A stretch of DNA of 64,000 bases from Eubacterium_B sp034180045 (GTDB taxonomy: Bacteria; Bacillota; Clostridia; Peptostreptococcales; Anaerovoracaceae). Made by a program: the position numbers and the translations under genes. The stretch is taken from positions 1 through 64,000 of the forward strand of contig JAXFOY010000018.1 in the NCBI GenBank assembly GCA_034180045.1. The letters are read 5' to 3'. The notes under the pieces are model-generated. The model was not told the origin of the DNA. It made no database searches and worked only from the letters and a program-made list of their open reading frames with translations. Positions 52,797 to 59,772 of the stretch are shown one piece after another. How positions within the stretch are numbered: the stretch's first letter is position 1; each line of letters begins with the position of its first letter.

Positions 52797-53399
52797 TTAT
52801 CCCTGCATCTTATGCATAATCGGTATAAGTCTATGGGCGAGCAGTGCTGCAAGTAAGCAAATTACGGTATCCGGAGCGACTGAACTCAGGAACCAGACAC
52901 TAAATAACTGTGCGATGCCTATGCCGCCTGTACCCGCTAAAATAAAGTTAAACATTATGAAATAATATATAAGACCGCAGGCATAATAAGCAAGTTCCCC
53001 CACTATGGCAGCAAGCACGAGCTTAGGAAACGTGATTTTGCCTGATGCTTTAGTGAAAAGCCCTGTGAACAATGCTGCGAATGCAAATCCGATTAGAAAT
53101 CCGAATGTAGGTTTAAGAATATATCCGAGTCCTCCACCGTGTGCAAATACCGGAATTCCTATCAGACCTATAATCAAATACGAAACCACACTTAAAAAGC
53201 CGTTTCTCGGTCCTAAGACGAAACCCGCCAGCAGCGCAAAGAATACTTGTAACGAAACCGTAACTTCAAAAACCCCGAGCGGAATCATAATCTTTATGAA
53301 TGCGCCTACCGCCATGAGTGCCGCAAACAAGCCGCAGTAAATTACATCCTGCGTTCTGAAGCCTGTTTTTGTGTTCTTTTTAACATTATTTACCATCAT
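52797..53399 (-). CDS. BioY-family ECF transporter S component
   Basis: This 200-residue membrane protein has about six helices and the BioY features DVIYCGLFAALMAVGAFIKI, LQVFFALLAGFVLGPRNGF, PVFAHGGGLGYILKPTFGFLIGF and a C-terminal PDTVICLLAALLAHRL. BioY binds biotin and works with shared ECF ATPases encoded elsewhere. The position at the head of a tetrapyrrole operon is unusual. An ATG at 53399 with AAGGG upstream is preferred over 53414. A palindrome sits just upstream (53419-53436). Confidence 0.87.
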   Translation of the reverse strand: MMVNNVKKNTKTGFRTQDVIYCGLFAALMAVGAFIKIMIPLGVFEVTVSLQVFFALLAGFVLGPRNGFLSVVSYLIIGLIGIPVFAHGGGLGYILKPTFGFLIGFAFAALFTGLFTKASGKITFPKLVLAAIVGELAYYACGLIYYFIMFNFILAGTGGIGIAQLFSVWFLSSVAPDTVICLLAALLAHRLIPIMHKMQG

Positions 53400-53418
53400 A
53401 GATTGCCCTTTCATCCAT

Positions 53419-53436
53419 TAATAATACGCATTATTA
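53419..53436. promoter_or_regulatory. Palindrome before the bioY-like gene
   Basis: TAATAAT-GCGT-ATTATTA is a 7-bp perfect inverted repeat 20 bp upstream of the start codon, next to a possible -10 TAAAAT. It is not the usual BirA-type biotin operator consensus. Confidence 0.35.
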
Positions 53437-53613
53437 TTTTACCATATCTTCACTTTACTAGTCCATACTTATTGTATACATGTGACTATCCGTCCACGCA
53501 CATCGTACACTGCTCGTTACTTACACAGATAACTTAAATGTACTTATTTCAATAATTTGTAAGCAGAAAACTCAACCATCTCAACATTTTTACAAAAACC
53601 TATAAAATTACAA

Positions 53614-53651
53614 AACCCTGCATTACTTGAAAATCAAGCATTTGCAGGGTT
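53614..53651 (-). terminator. Terminator, probably the ancestral tRNA-Arg terminator
   Basis: AACCCTGCA (53614-53622) pairs with TGCAGGGTT (53643-53651), with an inner CTTGA/TCAAG stem. T-rich sequence follows on the minus strand. It lies next to the copy of the tRNA-Arg 3' end at 53658-53668, in the position a terminator has after a tRNA gene. The stretch 53437-53613 shows nothing else. Confidence 0.65.
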
Positions 53652-53657
53652 CTATTG

Positions 53658-53668
53658 TGTGGCGTCCC
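53658..53668 (-). other. Distal attachment-site-like repeat (tRNA-Arg 3' end copy)
   Basis: TGTGGCGTCCC equals 56891-56901, the last nine bases of tRNA-Arg including its CCA plus two following bases. The match is 11 bp; flanks differ at once on both sides. Confidence 0.55.
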
Positions 53669-53793
53669 GTAATAATGTATATCCTAGTATCTTAAGCATT
53701 TTATTTGTAAAAACAGTATGTTCAATTAGCATTCCTATCAAATAGATAACTTTAAAATTTACACACTTAAAACTTCATGTGTAAAATTATTAC

Positions 53794-53979
53794 TCATACA
53801 GTACGTTGCACGTTTCTTATTTTTTCAATTTGTTTCTTTAGTAAAGAGATTCCTTTTAATACTGTTTCTATTTTTGATATTGAAAGTTCCTTCATGCAGT
53901 ATTCAATCTCTTGCATTTCCGATTCTGCAATTCTTAGAGATAATCTTTTATCTCTCGGGGTGCGCGTAGGTCTGCCCAT
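53794..53979 (-). CDS. Small ribbon-helix-helix-like DNA-binding protein
   Basis: This 61-residue basic protein starts MGRPTRTPRDKRLSLRIAES and continues with two predicted helices (MQEIEYCMKELSIS, KIETVLKGISLLKKQIEK). The pattern of GRP, a short beta strand with LSLRI, then helix-turn-helix fits MetJ/Arc-type regulators carried by plasmids and integrative elements. The frame is open 33 codons further upstream, but those residues are Lys- and Glu-rich and the ATG at 53979 fits the family start. Its ribosome site is weak. A 27-bp palindrome lies about 75 bp upstream. Confidence 0.6.
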   Translation of the reverse strand: MGRPTRTPRDKRLSLRIAESEMQEIEYCMKELSISKIETVLKGISLLKKQIEKIRNVQRTV

Positions 53980-54054
53980 TTTCTTCTTTTCGATAAAATC
54001 CTTCTTTTCTTTTTCTTGCCTTTCGTAATTCCAAATGATATAATTTTTTTGGAT

Positions 54055-54081
54055 AAGGTGTGTGGGCAAGTCACACACCTT
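54055..54081. promoter_or_regulatory. Palindrome upstream of the ribbon-helix-helix gene
   Basis: AAGGTGTGTG and CACACACCTT form a perfect 10-bp inverted repeat with a 7-bp spacer. No T-run follows on either strand. A TTATAT box lies nearby towards the gene, so this is a candidate operator. Confidence 0.5.
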
Positions 54082-54119
54082 GATTGTTCTTAGAGGATTT
54101 GATTATTTAATCAAGTCTT

Positions 54120-54780
54120 CTATTTAAATGTATTGTTATGTGTCATTTTCGCTTTTGACTGACCTTGTACAAAGCCTTCGTACTTCGAGAAATTCTCAGT
54201 TTCATATTTCACAGACATCTCGCATTCTGGAAGCATGTCGGACGTTGGTCTTACAATTATAAGCGGAACATCTATGCGACCAAGCGATACATTATTATTA
54301 AATGTGAATACGTGTACTAATAACTTTGCATCTACAGTTTGAAAATATTCTTTCCATGAGTCCAGAAGTGTCCACAATGTGTCAGTTTGAATTTTATCTG
54401 CTATTTTTATATAATATAAGTAATTTAATCATTATTTACCATTGCGTAAATGTCATTGATTTTCTATGCGTTAAAATTTCAAATGACTCACCAAATGTAA
54501 TTTCAGATTTTGATGGTGTAGTGACAAAGCTCTTGGTATTGTCGTAAGCCACGTAAAATTCGATGTTATGAGCGTTCCAACGACTTTTGTGTTAAGACTT
54601 GCTTCCGCTGATACCCTCTTTGTTCCATCAGATTCATGATTTACCCAGGCTCCAATGCTATAAATCACTTGAGATCTACCGTTTACTTTGAAATGTGTTG
54701 GAAATGGATAGCTAACGCCATTTACTATCAATGTTCCCGTTCCGCTTGTGTTTTCTGCATAATATCCGCTTGCGGCATGT
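54120..54780 (-). pseudogene. Frameshifted phage structural (tail/host-specificity-like) gene remnant
   Basis: Reading leftwards on the minus strand, one frame gives ASGYYAENTSGTGTLIVNGV and then a SIGAWVNHESDGTKRVSAEAS segment. After a frame change it continues as VAYDNTKSFVTTPSKSEITFG..., and after a stop as WTLLDSWKEYFQTVD...VPLIIVRPTSDMLPECEMSVKYETENF. The repeated NTS/DG/SASAS beta patterns are those of siphophage tail or host-specificity proteins of the DUF859 kind (family recognition is moderate). At least one frameshift and one nonsense change are present, and both ends are missing. It supports a phage origin for part of the island. Confidence 0.5.
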
Positions 54781-55218
54781 ATTGATAAATAAAGATTGCT
54801 TTATTCAACATGCATTATATATTATTTGTTGTCTATTATTGGATTTGGCTGCTTTACAAATGGACATTGAAATTTTTTATAGGTATTATATATTGGACGA
54901 CATGTATATGGATTTCATTTATTATATGTTCTATTAAAAGAACGAGTGGAAAAATCTAAAAGGTATAAAAAGTTCATGCGTGTTCACAGTAAAAGCTACA
55001 ATGGACAAAAATCAGTAATCGTTTGTCAAGGTTGCGGCGATATGATGGTTGTTAAACAATAGCAGTAACTAAACTCACGAACGCAGGTACTATTAAGGTA
55101 AAAAATGTACATGTAGAAAGTGTAATGAGTTAGTGGAATCTTCAATTTTTCAAAATGGAAATAACCGCCTCCGACGATTAGAATACGTAGAATAATCAAA
55201 GAGTTATAAGGAGAATAC
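54781..55218. other. Non-coding or decayed stretch before the Fic gene
   Basis: No intact gene is visible. A small hairpin AATAAAG/CTTTATT lies at 54788-54805. Between 54970 and 55160 the plus strand encodes broken pieces with two CxxC motifs in different frames (VCQGCGDMMVV and CTCRKCNELVESS), which may be the remains of a small zinc-ribbon protein. Confidence 0.35.
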
Positions 55219-56370
55219 ATGAACACAAATAAATTATTTTCTTTGGAAAATTATAAATCCGGCACCTATGATGATTGTGGTGATTTCAAAGCATTCAATC
55301 CATCGTTGATTAATAAAAACTGGAATTGGTCAGATGCTGATTTGAATTGTTTATTGGCTGAGGCTAATAAGGAATTAGGTGCGTTAAATACATACTCCGA
55401 ACTTATAGAAAATATCGATGTTTATATTCTTATGCATATCCAAGTTGAAGCCAATAAATCAAGCAGAATTGAAGGAACTCGAACATCTATTGAAGAAGAT
55501 ATGATGAATATCGAAGACGTTCTTCCTGAAAAAAAAGATGACGTTCAAGAAATTCAGAACTATGTTACTGCTTTAAACTACGGAATTGATAGAATACAGG
55601 ATGATGATTTTCCATTTACGAGTAGACTCATTCGAGAACTACATGAAAAATTGATGTCTGGTGTAAGAGGACAGCATAAAACACCGGGCGAATTTAGACA
55701 ATCCCAAAACTTCATAGGCGGATTTCGCCCTTCAAATGCCGCATATGTCCCCCCAACAGTAAACCGTCTTCCAGAGTTAATGTCTGATTTCGATAAGTTT
55801 TTGAATAGCGATTTTAACATGCCGATTCTTATAAAGCTCGCTATAATGCATTATCAATTTGAAACAATACATCCATTTTTAGATGGGAATGGGAGAACCG
55901 GTAGATTAATTATTCCACTTTATTTGCTTGCAAGTAAAGAAATAACCAAGCCTTGTTTCTATATTAGTAGCTATTTTGAAACAAATAAAGAGGACTATTA
56001 TAAATTGCTACAGAATGTTAGAACTGATAGCGAGATGATTCCTTGGATTAAATTTTTCCTACATGCTTCTATCGAAACTGCAAAAAGTGCAAAAGACAAG
56101 TTCAAACGTGCATTACAAGTACAAGGAGACTTTCAAAATTATTTAATGCAAAAGCGCTATTCTACTGAAACTTTGCAAGAAATTATATCCTATATGTATA
56201 GAAATCCCGTTACTTCGGCACCACAAATTTCAGAACATATAAAGGTCAGCTTACCAACTGTCAACAAGCACCTCACAACACTCAGAGCTGATGGGATTAT
56301 TGATGAACTAACAGGGAATAAGCGTAACAAGCTATATGCATTGAGAAAATATATTGAGGCATTTATTTAA
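55219..56370 (+). CDS. Fic-domain AMPylase with N-terminal inhibitory motif and C-terminal winged helix
   Basis: This 383-residue protein transfers AMP (or another nucleotide) to a protein target. The active-site loop is canonical, H218-P-F-L-D-G-N-G-R226 (HPFLDGNGRTGR). The inhibitory helix motif SxxxEG is S81-S-R-I-E85-G86, so this is a class II Fic protein that self-inhibits. The C-terminal 60 residues form a winged helix (SAPQISEHIKVSLPTVNKHLTTLRADGIID), suggesting DNA binding or autoregulation. RBS AAGGAG. It lies in the tRNA-Arg island with no obvious antitoxin gene. Tandem palindromic repeats follow it directly. Confidence 0.93.
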   Translation: MNTNKLFSLENYKSGTYDDCGDFKAFNPSLINKNWNWSDADLNCLLAEANKELGALNTYSELIENIDVYILMHIQVEANKSSRIEGTRTSIEEDMMNIEDVLPEKKDDVQEIQNYVTALNYGIDRIQDDDFPFTSRLIRELHEKLMSGVRGQHKTPGEFRQSQNFIGGFRPSNAAYVPPTVNRLPELMSDFDKFLNSDFNMPILIKLAIMHYQFETIHPFLDGNGRTGRLIIPLYLLASKEITKPCFYISSYFETNKEDYYKLLQNVRTDSEMIPWIKFFLHASIETAKSAKDKFKRALQVQGDFQNYLMQKRYSTETLQEIISYMYRNPVTSAPQISEHIKVSLPTVNKHLTTLRADGIIDELTGNKRNKLYALRKYIEAFI

Positions 56371-56390
56371 TACTTGATGAGTTTATTCCA

Positions 56391-56500
56391 TAATTAAGGT
56401 TTTGCTCAAAAACTTAATTATAAAAATCTATAATTAAGTTTTCACCCAAAGTGTTAATTATAAAAATCTATAATTAAAATTTTACTCAAAGTGTTAACTT
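56391..56500. repeat. 40-bp tandem repeats with embedded palindrome
   Basis: Two full 40-bp units (56391-56430, 56431-56470) and a 30-bp partial unit (56471-56500) begin just after the fic stop codon. The unit junctions create the inverted repeat TTAATTATA-AAAATC-TATAATTAA; at 56409-56442 the arms extend to 14 bp. The units are imperfect in the middle and perfect at the palindromic ends. Confidence 0.75.
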
Positions 56501-56506
56501 CTGGCT

Positions 56507-56818
56507 TATAGGACAAAAAGCATTGGTGACTAATCCCAATACAAATGAAAATTTATCGATGTATGAAGCTCACTCCACACGACAGTATCAGCCCAACTTG
56601 AAATAGATGCAGTGTATTGTTCTTTATGATGAATTCTGTAATATATTGCCGCAATGTTTTTATCCGTGGGCATAGTTTTCAATATCTCATAAGCAGAGCA
56701 AATTACATACTTCACAAGTACTATCCTCCCGGAATTGTATTTACAGGAAGATATAACACATTTTTATGTTGAAAATTCAATAGTTTTGCACAATTTCACC
56801 AACGCTTTTTGTCCTATA
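56507..56818. mobile_element. 312-bp inverted-repeat element with a small gene (MITE-like)
   Basis: Terminal inverted repeats of 22 bp lie at 56507-56528 and 56797-56818 (TATAGGACAAAAAGC then A/GTTGGTG; one mismatch). Between them is a 61-codon gene with its own ribosome site. A second, diverged copy is cut by the left window edge (1-135). Both ends carry TATA, so a TA target duplication is possible. No transposase is encoded. Confidence 0.75.
56530..56715 (-). CDS. Small protein carried by the inverted-repeat element
   Basis: This 61-residue protein starts at GTG 56713-56715 with GGGAGG 9 nt upstream. A promoter-like TTGAAT / TTATAT pair with an 18-bp spacer precedes it inside the element. 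It contains EILKTMPTDKNIAAIYYRIHHKEQY followed by SSWADTVVWSELHTS and ends in YWD. It shows no signal peptide, cysteine pair or known DNA-binding motif. The C-terminal 36 residues recur in the copy at 2-112. The family is not recognised; a transposase remnant, a toxin-like peptide or a regulatory protein cannot be separated by sight. Confidence 0.6.
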   Translation of the reverse strand: MKYVICSAYEILKTMPTDKNIAAIYYRIHHKEQYTASISSWADTVVWSELHTSINFHLYWD

Positions 56819-56852
56819 ACCTGAACCCGACCTTTCAAACGTTGAAAACATT

Positions 56853-56888
56853 AAAAAATGCCCACAATCCGAAAGTTCGGATGTGAGC
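56853..56888 (-). terminator. Terminator after tRNA-Arg
   Basis: ATCCGAA (56867-56873) and TTCGGAT (56876-56882) form a tight stem, extended by CCCAC/GTGAG with a bulge, followed on the minus strand by six T. Confidence 0.75.
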
Positions 56889-56892
56889 ACTG

Positions 56893-56968
56893 TGGCGTCC
56901 CAGAGGCGATTCGAACACCCGACGCACGGTTTAGGAAACCGACGCTCTATCCACTGAGCTACTGAGAC
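56893..56968 (-). tRNA. tRNA-Arg (anticodon CCU)
   Basis: The acceptor stem is GTCTCAG / CTGGGAC, the D arm GCTC/GAGC, the anticodon loop TTCCTAA gives CCT for AGG codons, the T arm is GGGTG-TTCGAAT-CGCCT, and CCA is encoded. The 27-43 pair is T-T; the rest of the anticodon stem pairs. Its 3' end is repeated at 53658-53668, marking an integration site. Confidence 0.95.
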
Positions 56969-57329
56969 ATCTCGCCTAAATATAATATCACGAGAAACCT
57001 GTTCTTTCAACTCTAACATTAGCTTTGATTGTCAAATTCTCCTTAGATTTCTCCATATCTTTAAGATGCATATTTCCTTAATGCGGGTACATATGAGTCA
57101 TTATCAATTTTTATCATCTCTATTGCATTTCATAATTAGATTTTTTTATTAAAATCATTACAATATATACGCAAAAAGCTTGCATGTATACAAAATGTAT
57201 AGTAAAATTTATATTACGATTGTTAAATATTAATCAAAATGCAAAATATCAGTCGTGTGAATACTTAAATATCATATTGGATATGTGGATAATTTCCACG
57301 CAGTACGAATTATTTATGGAGGTAAATCT
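56969..57329. other. Intergenic region upstream of the CoA-transferase gene
   Basis: AT-rich sequence with no gene. It must contain the promoters of the minus-strand tRNA and the plus-strand CoA-transferase gene, but no box pair is clear enough to assign. GGAGG at about 57315 is the CoA-transferase ribosome site. Confidence 0.5.
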
Positions 57330-58688
57330 ATGTATAAAATGAGTGATATTTCAAAGCAATACAAAGAAAAGCTTTTAACTGCCGATCAGGCCGCAGCTCA
57401 GATAGAAAATAACAGCAGACTACATTTCGGTACAGGACTGGGTTCCGTAGTTGATATAGACGAGGCACTATCAAGAAGAGCCGACGAACTGAAGGGAATA
57501 AGCATCCTTACAACTGTTGCTATCAGAAAAGAGGCGTTCAAAACCTATCAGGCAACCGAATCAAATGATAATGTAAGGTTTGCATCGGCACACTTCACCG
57601 GTTCCGATAGAGCAATGAGCAAGGCAGGCCGTCAATGGTATGTACCTATGCTGTTTCGTGAACTCCCAAGCTACTGGGGACAGAACAACAACGAATTTGA
57701 TGTCGCTTGTTTCCAGGTTACCCCTATGGATGAGTACGGCAATTTCAATGTAGGACCACAGGCGGCTGAAGTTTGGGGTGTTATTCGAGCTTCCAAAAAA
57801 ATCATCGTCGAGGTAAACAAAAATATGCCTTACGCTCACGGCAGAGAATCTCTAATCAATATCGCAGATGTTGATTTCGTAGTTGAAGGTTCAAATACGC
57901 CTTTAGCGGAAATCCCTGCAAAAGATCCTACAGACATTGATAAGCAAATAGCTTCTCATGTTGTAAACTTAATGAACGACAACTGTACATTACAGCTGGG
58001 AATAGGAGCGCTTCCATGCTGCATCGGTACTATGCTTGCAGAATCTGATTTCAAGAGCATAGCTTGCCATACGGAAATGCTTGTTGATTCATATGTCGAC
58101 CTCTTCAATGCAGGCAAACTCGGTACCGATAAACCTGTAGGTCGCGGCAAGGCTATGTATGCATTTGCCGGAGGAACAAAGAAGCTGTATGATTTCATAG
58201 ATAACAACCCGCTCTGCTGCGTTGCTCCTGTAGATTTTGTAAACGACATTCATGTAATAAGAAGCATAGACAATTTCTATTCTGTTAACAGCTGTATTCA
58301 GCTGGACCTCTACGGTCAAGTTTGTTCGGAATCCGCAGGTTACCAGCATGTCAGCGGCACAGGCGGTCAGCTTGACTTTGTAATGGGTGCATATCTGTCA
58401 AAGAACGGTAAGAGTTTTATCTGTACACCATCAACAAGACGTACCAAAACAGGCGAGCTGGAAACGCTGATAAAACCGGGCTTGACACCCGGCTCAATTG
58501 TTACAACCCCGAGAATGGCAACGCACTATATAGTAACGGAATATGGTGCAGCAAATCTAAAGGGAAAGAGTACCTGGGAAAGAGCGGAAAGCCTAATCAA
58601 TATTTCACATCCTGATTTCCGCGATGAGCTTATCAAGGATGCCGAAAAGATGGGAATCTGGACAAAGACAAGTAAAGTTACTTTATAG
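57330..58688 (+). CDS. Acetyl-CoA hydrolase/transferase family, probable butyryl-CoA:acetate CoA-transferase
   Basis: This 452-residue enzyme moves CoA between acids, most likely from butyryl-CoA (or 4-hydroxybutyryl-CoA) to acetate in the last step of fermentation. It has the motifs SRLHFGTGLGSV, LQLGIGALP (GIGxxP loop), SGTGGQLDFVMGAYLS and the catalytic glutamate in VTEYGAANLKGKS. Its length is right for the butyrate and 4-hydroxybutyrate groups, which cannot be separated by eye. ATG 57330 follows GGAGG; an upstream ATG at 57285 has no site. It is transcribed alone. Confidence 0.88.
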   Translation: MYKMSDISKQYKEKLLTADQAAAQIENNSRLHFGTGLGSVVDIDEALSRRADELKGISILTTVAIRKEAFKTYQATESNDNVRFASAHFTGSDRAMSKAGRQWYVPMLFRELPSYWGQNNNEFDVACFQVTPMDEYGNFNVGPQAAEVWGVIRASKKIIVEVNKNMPYAHGRESLINIADVDFVVEGSNTPLAEIPAKDPTDIDKQIASHVVNLMNDNCTLQLGIGALPCCIGTMLAESDFKSIACHTEMLVDSYVDLFNAGKLGTDKPVGRGKAMYAFAGGTKKLYDFIDNNPLCCVAPVDFVNDIHVIRSIDNFYSVNSCIQLDLYGQVCSESAGYQHVSGTGGQLDFVMGAYLSKNGKSFICTPSTRRTKTGELETLIKPGLTPGSIVTTPRMATHYIVTEYGAANLKGKSTWERAESLINISHPDFRDELIKDAEKMGIWTKTSKVTL

Positions 58689-58766
58689 TCAAAATTGAAG
58701 AATTACTACAAAGAAGTTCAGGTCAACAAAATGCAAACAAGTCTTTAATTTTAATCAGAACTATAG

Positions 58767-58814
58767 TATAATATCCATGACATACCGATGCGTGCAAGCC
58801 TTTCGCATCGGTAT
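58767..58814 (+). promoter_or_regulatory. Promoter and 5' hairpin of the second YitT gene
   Basis: TATAAT at 58767-58772 gives a start near 58779. ATACCGATGCG and CGCATCGGTAT (58782-58792, 58804-58814) then form a perfect 11-bp stem at the 5' end of the mRNA, followed by TTT and the ribosome site GGAGG. It may protect the mRNA or act as a weak attenuator. Confidence 0.55.
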
Positions 58815-58832
58815 TTTGATGGAGGCAAGTTT

Positions 58833-59693
58833 ATGAATAAAAATTTGGATAAAAAAGTTTCTAATATACTTTTGATTCTCGCCGGAATAGTCTGCGACGC
58901 CTTTAGCTGTGCAGCCTTTGTTCTTCCCCATAAATTTATAGCCGGCGGAGTCACGGGACTGGGAAGAGTGTTTTCACATTACTTCGGTTTTGAAGTATCT
59001 ATAGTGGTTGGAATAATCAGCATAACGCTTCTTGTGCTGGGTTTTTTGACACTCGGTAAGCTCTTTGCTCTGAGCATTATTGCCGGTTCTCTGCTTTTCC
59101 CACTTTTCCTTAACATATTTGAAAGATTTGATTTTATTACCGATTTCACTCGTGAGCCTATGCTTGCGGCAATAATCGGCGGCATAATAATGGGCTTTGG
59201 ACTTGGGCTAATAATCCGCGCCGGAGCTTCCTCGGGCGGCAGTGATGTAATTCCGGTGATTCTAAATCGAAAGCTTGGACTTCCCGTCGCTCCACTGCTT
59301 TACATAGTTGATTTCGCAATTATGATATTGCAGCTTCCATTTGCAAAAACCGATGATGTTCTATTTGGAATCATTGTAGCCCTGCTATGCACTATAACGC
59401 TAAACAGAGTCGTTCTTTTCGGGTCGAGCAACGTTCAGTTTACGATAATAAGTCCTAAATACAAGGAGATAAACGATGCGCTGCAAAACCGGCTCGATGT
59501 CGGTTCCACTCTCGCCCACGGTGCAACGGGTCATTGCAATAAGCCCCTTGATGTTATCATATGCGTTGTAAGTCACGAGAGCGTGCATCGTGTAAAGACA
59601 ACAGTTCTTGAAATAGACGAGGAAGCTTTTATGACCATGGTGGATGTCAGCGGGGTAAACGGACGAGGATTTACGATGGCAAGGAAATACTAA
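58833..59693 (+). CDS. YitT-family membrane protein (paralog 2)
   Basis: This 286-residue protein has five to six hydrophobic helices and a C-terminal DUF2179-type domain (about 205-280: FTIISPKYKEINDALQ...VHRVKTTVLEIDEEAFMTMVDVSGV). The conserved IRAGASSGGSDVIPVIL loop is present. The ATG at 58833 has TGGAGG upstream. It differs clearly from the paralog at 32110-32985. Function unknown. Confidence 0.88.
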   Translation: MNKNLDKKVSNILLILAGIVCDAFSCAAFVLPHKFIAGGVTGLGRVFSHYFGFEVSIVVGIISITLLVLGFLTLGKLFALSIIAGSLLFPLFLNIFERFDFITDFTREPMLAAIIGGIIMGFGLGLIIRAGASSGGSDVIPVILNRKLGLPVAPLLYIVDFAIMILQLPFAKTDDVLFGIIVALLCTITLNRVVLFGSSNVQFTIISPKYKEINDALQNRLDVGSTLAHGATGHCNKPLDVIICVVSHESVHRVKTTVLEIDEEAFMTMVDVSGVNGRGFTMARKY

Positions 59694-59708
59694 CTCATGA
59701 GGCAAAAG

Positions 59709-59740
59709 AAAGGAGATAGAATTAATTCTATCTCCTTTTT
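59709..59740. terminator. Perfect palindromic bidirectional terminator
   Basis: A 30-bp perfect palindrome, AAAGGAGATAGAATT and its complement (59709-59738), with T on one side and A on the other, lies between two convergent genes. Confidence 0.8.
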
Positions 59741-59772
59741 ATCATATGGTCATTGATTATGTGAGCATCCTT

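Larger units (their letters stand above)
53658..56901. mobile_element. Decayed genomic island in tRNA-Arg(CCU)
   Basis: About 3.2 kb lies between two copies of TGTGGCGTCCC. One copy is the 3' end of the tRNA-Arg gene plus two following bases (56891-56901); the other is free at 53658-53668. Each copy is followed, on the tRNA's coding strand, by a terminator hairpin. The content is accessory: ribbon-helix-helix-like gene, broken phage structural gene, Fic protein gene, tandem repeats and a small inverted-repeat element. No integrase remains, so this is a remnant of an element that inserted at the tRNA 3' end. Confidence 0.6.

Noticed and set aside
56391..56500. Possible CRISPR array
   Set aside because: The units are contiguous 40-bp tandem repeats without unique spacers, and no cas genes are present.
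56777..57019. Open frame across tRNA-Arg
   Set aside because: It covers the tRNA and the end of the inverted-repeat element; coincidental frame.
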